From Clostridia bacterium (GTDB lineage: Bacteria; Bacillota; Clostridia; Saccharofermentanales; Saccharofermentanaceae), in contig JADGQQ010000024.1 in the NCBI GenBank assembly GCA_017881645.1, positions 1 to 16,623 of the forward strand: 16,623 bases of DNA, written 5' to 3'. The notes under the pieces were generated by a model. The model was not told the origin of the DNA. It did no database searches and saw only the letters and a program-made list of their open reading frames with translations. The translations under genes were made by a program, and so were the position numbers. Of this stretch, positions 15,968 through 16,623 are shown in pieces. Position 1 is the stretch's first letter. Every line of letters starts with the position of its first letter.

Positions 15968-16447
15968 ATTTCCACCTACTCTCAAAAATTTGCCGCCTCA
16001 ACGTCCCCGTTTGCGGCATACGTCTGTTCCCAGCATGTCAGTGTTCTATCCAATAAACGGAATAGCATGATATACATACTGATGCCCGAATTCTGCCCAA
16101 TATTCCTATTTAACTCTTTGTATAGGACAACCTGTTCAAGAAACTAGCATAGCGTATTTTAATCCGAATTTTTCTTTATGGCAACTGATATACAGAAAAT
16201 ATTTTTCGGAAGCAATAAACGTGGTACATTTATTCATGATTTCGTACATTTGAGGAATAATTTCATCAGATTTTCTGCAAACAGTGTTACAATCCCTGAG
16301 GCAATCAAAATCCTCCGTCACTTGAAATCGCCGGCAAAGATTATTCATAGTTCTGAGCATCAAAAAGAAGTCCTTATATATTAATAAGATAATAAACAAA
16401 ATATGTTCAAAACTGAGTGTTTTTGACGGCACAAAAAAGATACGGAA
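15968..16447. other. Gene-free AT-rich spacer between ldh and the rRNA promoter
   Basis: No convincing gene was found. The part nearest ldh holds its 5' untranslated region, with a small inverted repeat TGCCGC (15991-15996) / GCGGCA (16013-16018). No confident ldh promoter could be chosen. From about 16160 onward the DNA becomes strongly AT-rich; the final 60 bp (16381-16440) are A/T-tract-rich and could act as an UP element for the rRNA promoter. Open frames here (16178-16384 plus, 16136-16612 minus) lack an SD and any recognisable family. Confidence 0.6.
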
Positions 16448-16463
16448 TTGACAAAGAAATGTG

Positions 16464-16492
16464 TTGACAGGCCATAGGTCAGATGTTAAGAT
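16464..16492 (+). promoter_or_regulatory. rRNA operon promoter
   Basis: A perfect -35 TTGACA at 16464-16469 is followed after 17 bp by TAAGAT (16487-16492, four of six matches). A second perfect TTGACA lies at 16448-16453 and TTGACG at 16423-16428, neither with a good -10 at the right distance. An AT-rich region precedes. Transcription would start near 16499. Confidence 0.72.
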
Positions 16493-16498
16493 AATCAA

Positions 16499-16623
16499 GC
16501 GCTTCACGAAAGCAGCGCAACGGACCTTGAAAATTGAATAGAAGAGCAGAAAAAAAGACGAGCCTAAGTTCAATTCAAAAGAGTTGAAAAATAATAGTAA
16601 ACAAAGAGCCAAAAGGCTCTCAA
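16499..16623 (+). ncRNA. 5' leader of a pre-16S rRNA transcript (rRNA operon start, partial)
   Basis: The sequence ACCTTGAAAATTGAATA (from about 16523) is the leader motif commonly found before 16S and 23S genes in Firmicutes. Two stem-loops with AAAA loops follow: 16569-16588 (8 bp with one G-U) and 16605-16620 (AGAGCC/GGCTCT, 6 bp perfect). An early hairpin GCTT/AAGC lies at 16501-16513. The window stops before the expected GAGTTTGATC start of 16S, so the gene itself is inferred. Confidence 0.75.

Noticed and set aside
16118..16130. TTGT/ACAA dyad upstream of ldh as a Rex redox-repressor site
   Set aside because: The half-sites are only 5 bp apart, while Rex sites need about 8-10 bp between TTGT and ACAA and longer arms.
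16178..16384. 68-residue open frame on the plus strand in the AT-rich spacer
   Set aside because: No SD precedes the ATG, no family is recognised, and the region looks like spacer before the rRNA promoter.
16136..16612. 158-residue open frame on the minus strand across the rRNA promoter and leader
   Set aside because: It runs antisense through the promoter and pre-16S leader, has no recognisable family, and its Phe/Leu/Ile-rich composition is what AT-rich non-coding DNA gives.

Overview
The window looks like a chromosomal segment of a Bacillota (Firmicutes) bacterium, most likely a member of Clostridia. The evidence is the gene order yidC-jag-mnmE-mnmG-rsmG, strong AGGAGG-type Shine-Dalgarno (SD) sites, an S11 carboxypeptidase, an L-lactate dehydrogenase, and a pre-16S leader with the CTTGAAAA-TTGAATA motif. 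The genus cannot be fixed from sequence alone. Base composition looks balanced over the genes and clearly AT-rich only before the rRNA operon. No insertion sequence, phage gene, tRNA or CRISPR array was seen.

Layout. (1) 1-6453, plus strand: a tightly packed housekeeping operon holding the 3' end of yidC (membrane insertase), jag/khpB (RNA-binding protein), mnmE and mnmG (tRNA wobble-uridine modification), rsmG (16S rRNA G527 methyltransferase) and an AEC-family permease. Gaps are 6-36 bp or the genes overlap. RsmG carries an unusual low-complexity N-terminal extension built on an 18-bp tandem repeat. (2) 6455-9290, minus strand: an ECF sigma factor overlapping by 8 bp a membrane-anchored extracellular beta-propeller protein, which looks like a sigma/regulator pair. 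A candidate ECF-type promoter sits directly in front of the sigma gene. (3) 9291-9586: a divergent regulatory gap with a perfect 17-bp inverted repeat, a 20-nt perfectly alternating pyrimidine-purine tract (Z-DNA candidate) and an extended -10 promoter for gyrA. (4) 9587-14933, plus strand: gyrA, a GC-rich hairpin, a D-alanyl-D-alanine carboxypeptidase with a C-terminal membrane anchor, and galactokinase. (5) 14958-15967: a bidirectional terminator and a convergent lactate dehydrogenase gene. (6) 15968-16623: a gene-free AT-rich stretch leading into an rRNA promoter and the start of a pre-16S leader. The 16S gene itself would lie just beyond the window.

MnmE and MnmG form one enzyme complex acting on tRNA. 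With Jag, YidC and RsmG they make a translation/RNA and membrane-biogenesis cluster normally found near the replication origin. gyrA stands alone, without gyrB beside it. The most interesting candidates for undescribed biology are the ECF sigma/beta-propeller pair with its probable self-promoter, and the Z-DNA-prone tract at the promoter of the gene for the supercoiling enzyme. Both are inferences from sequence pattern and context.
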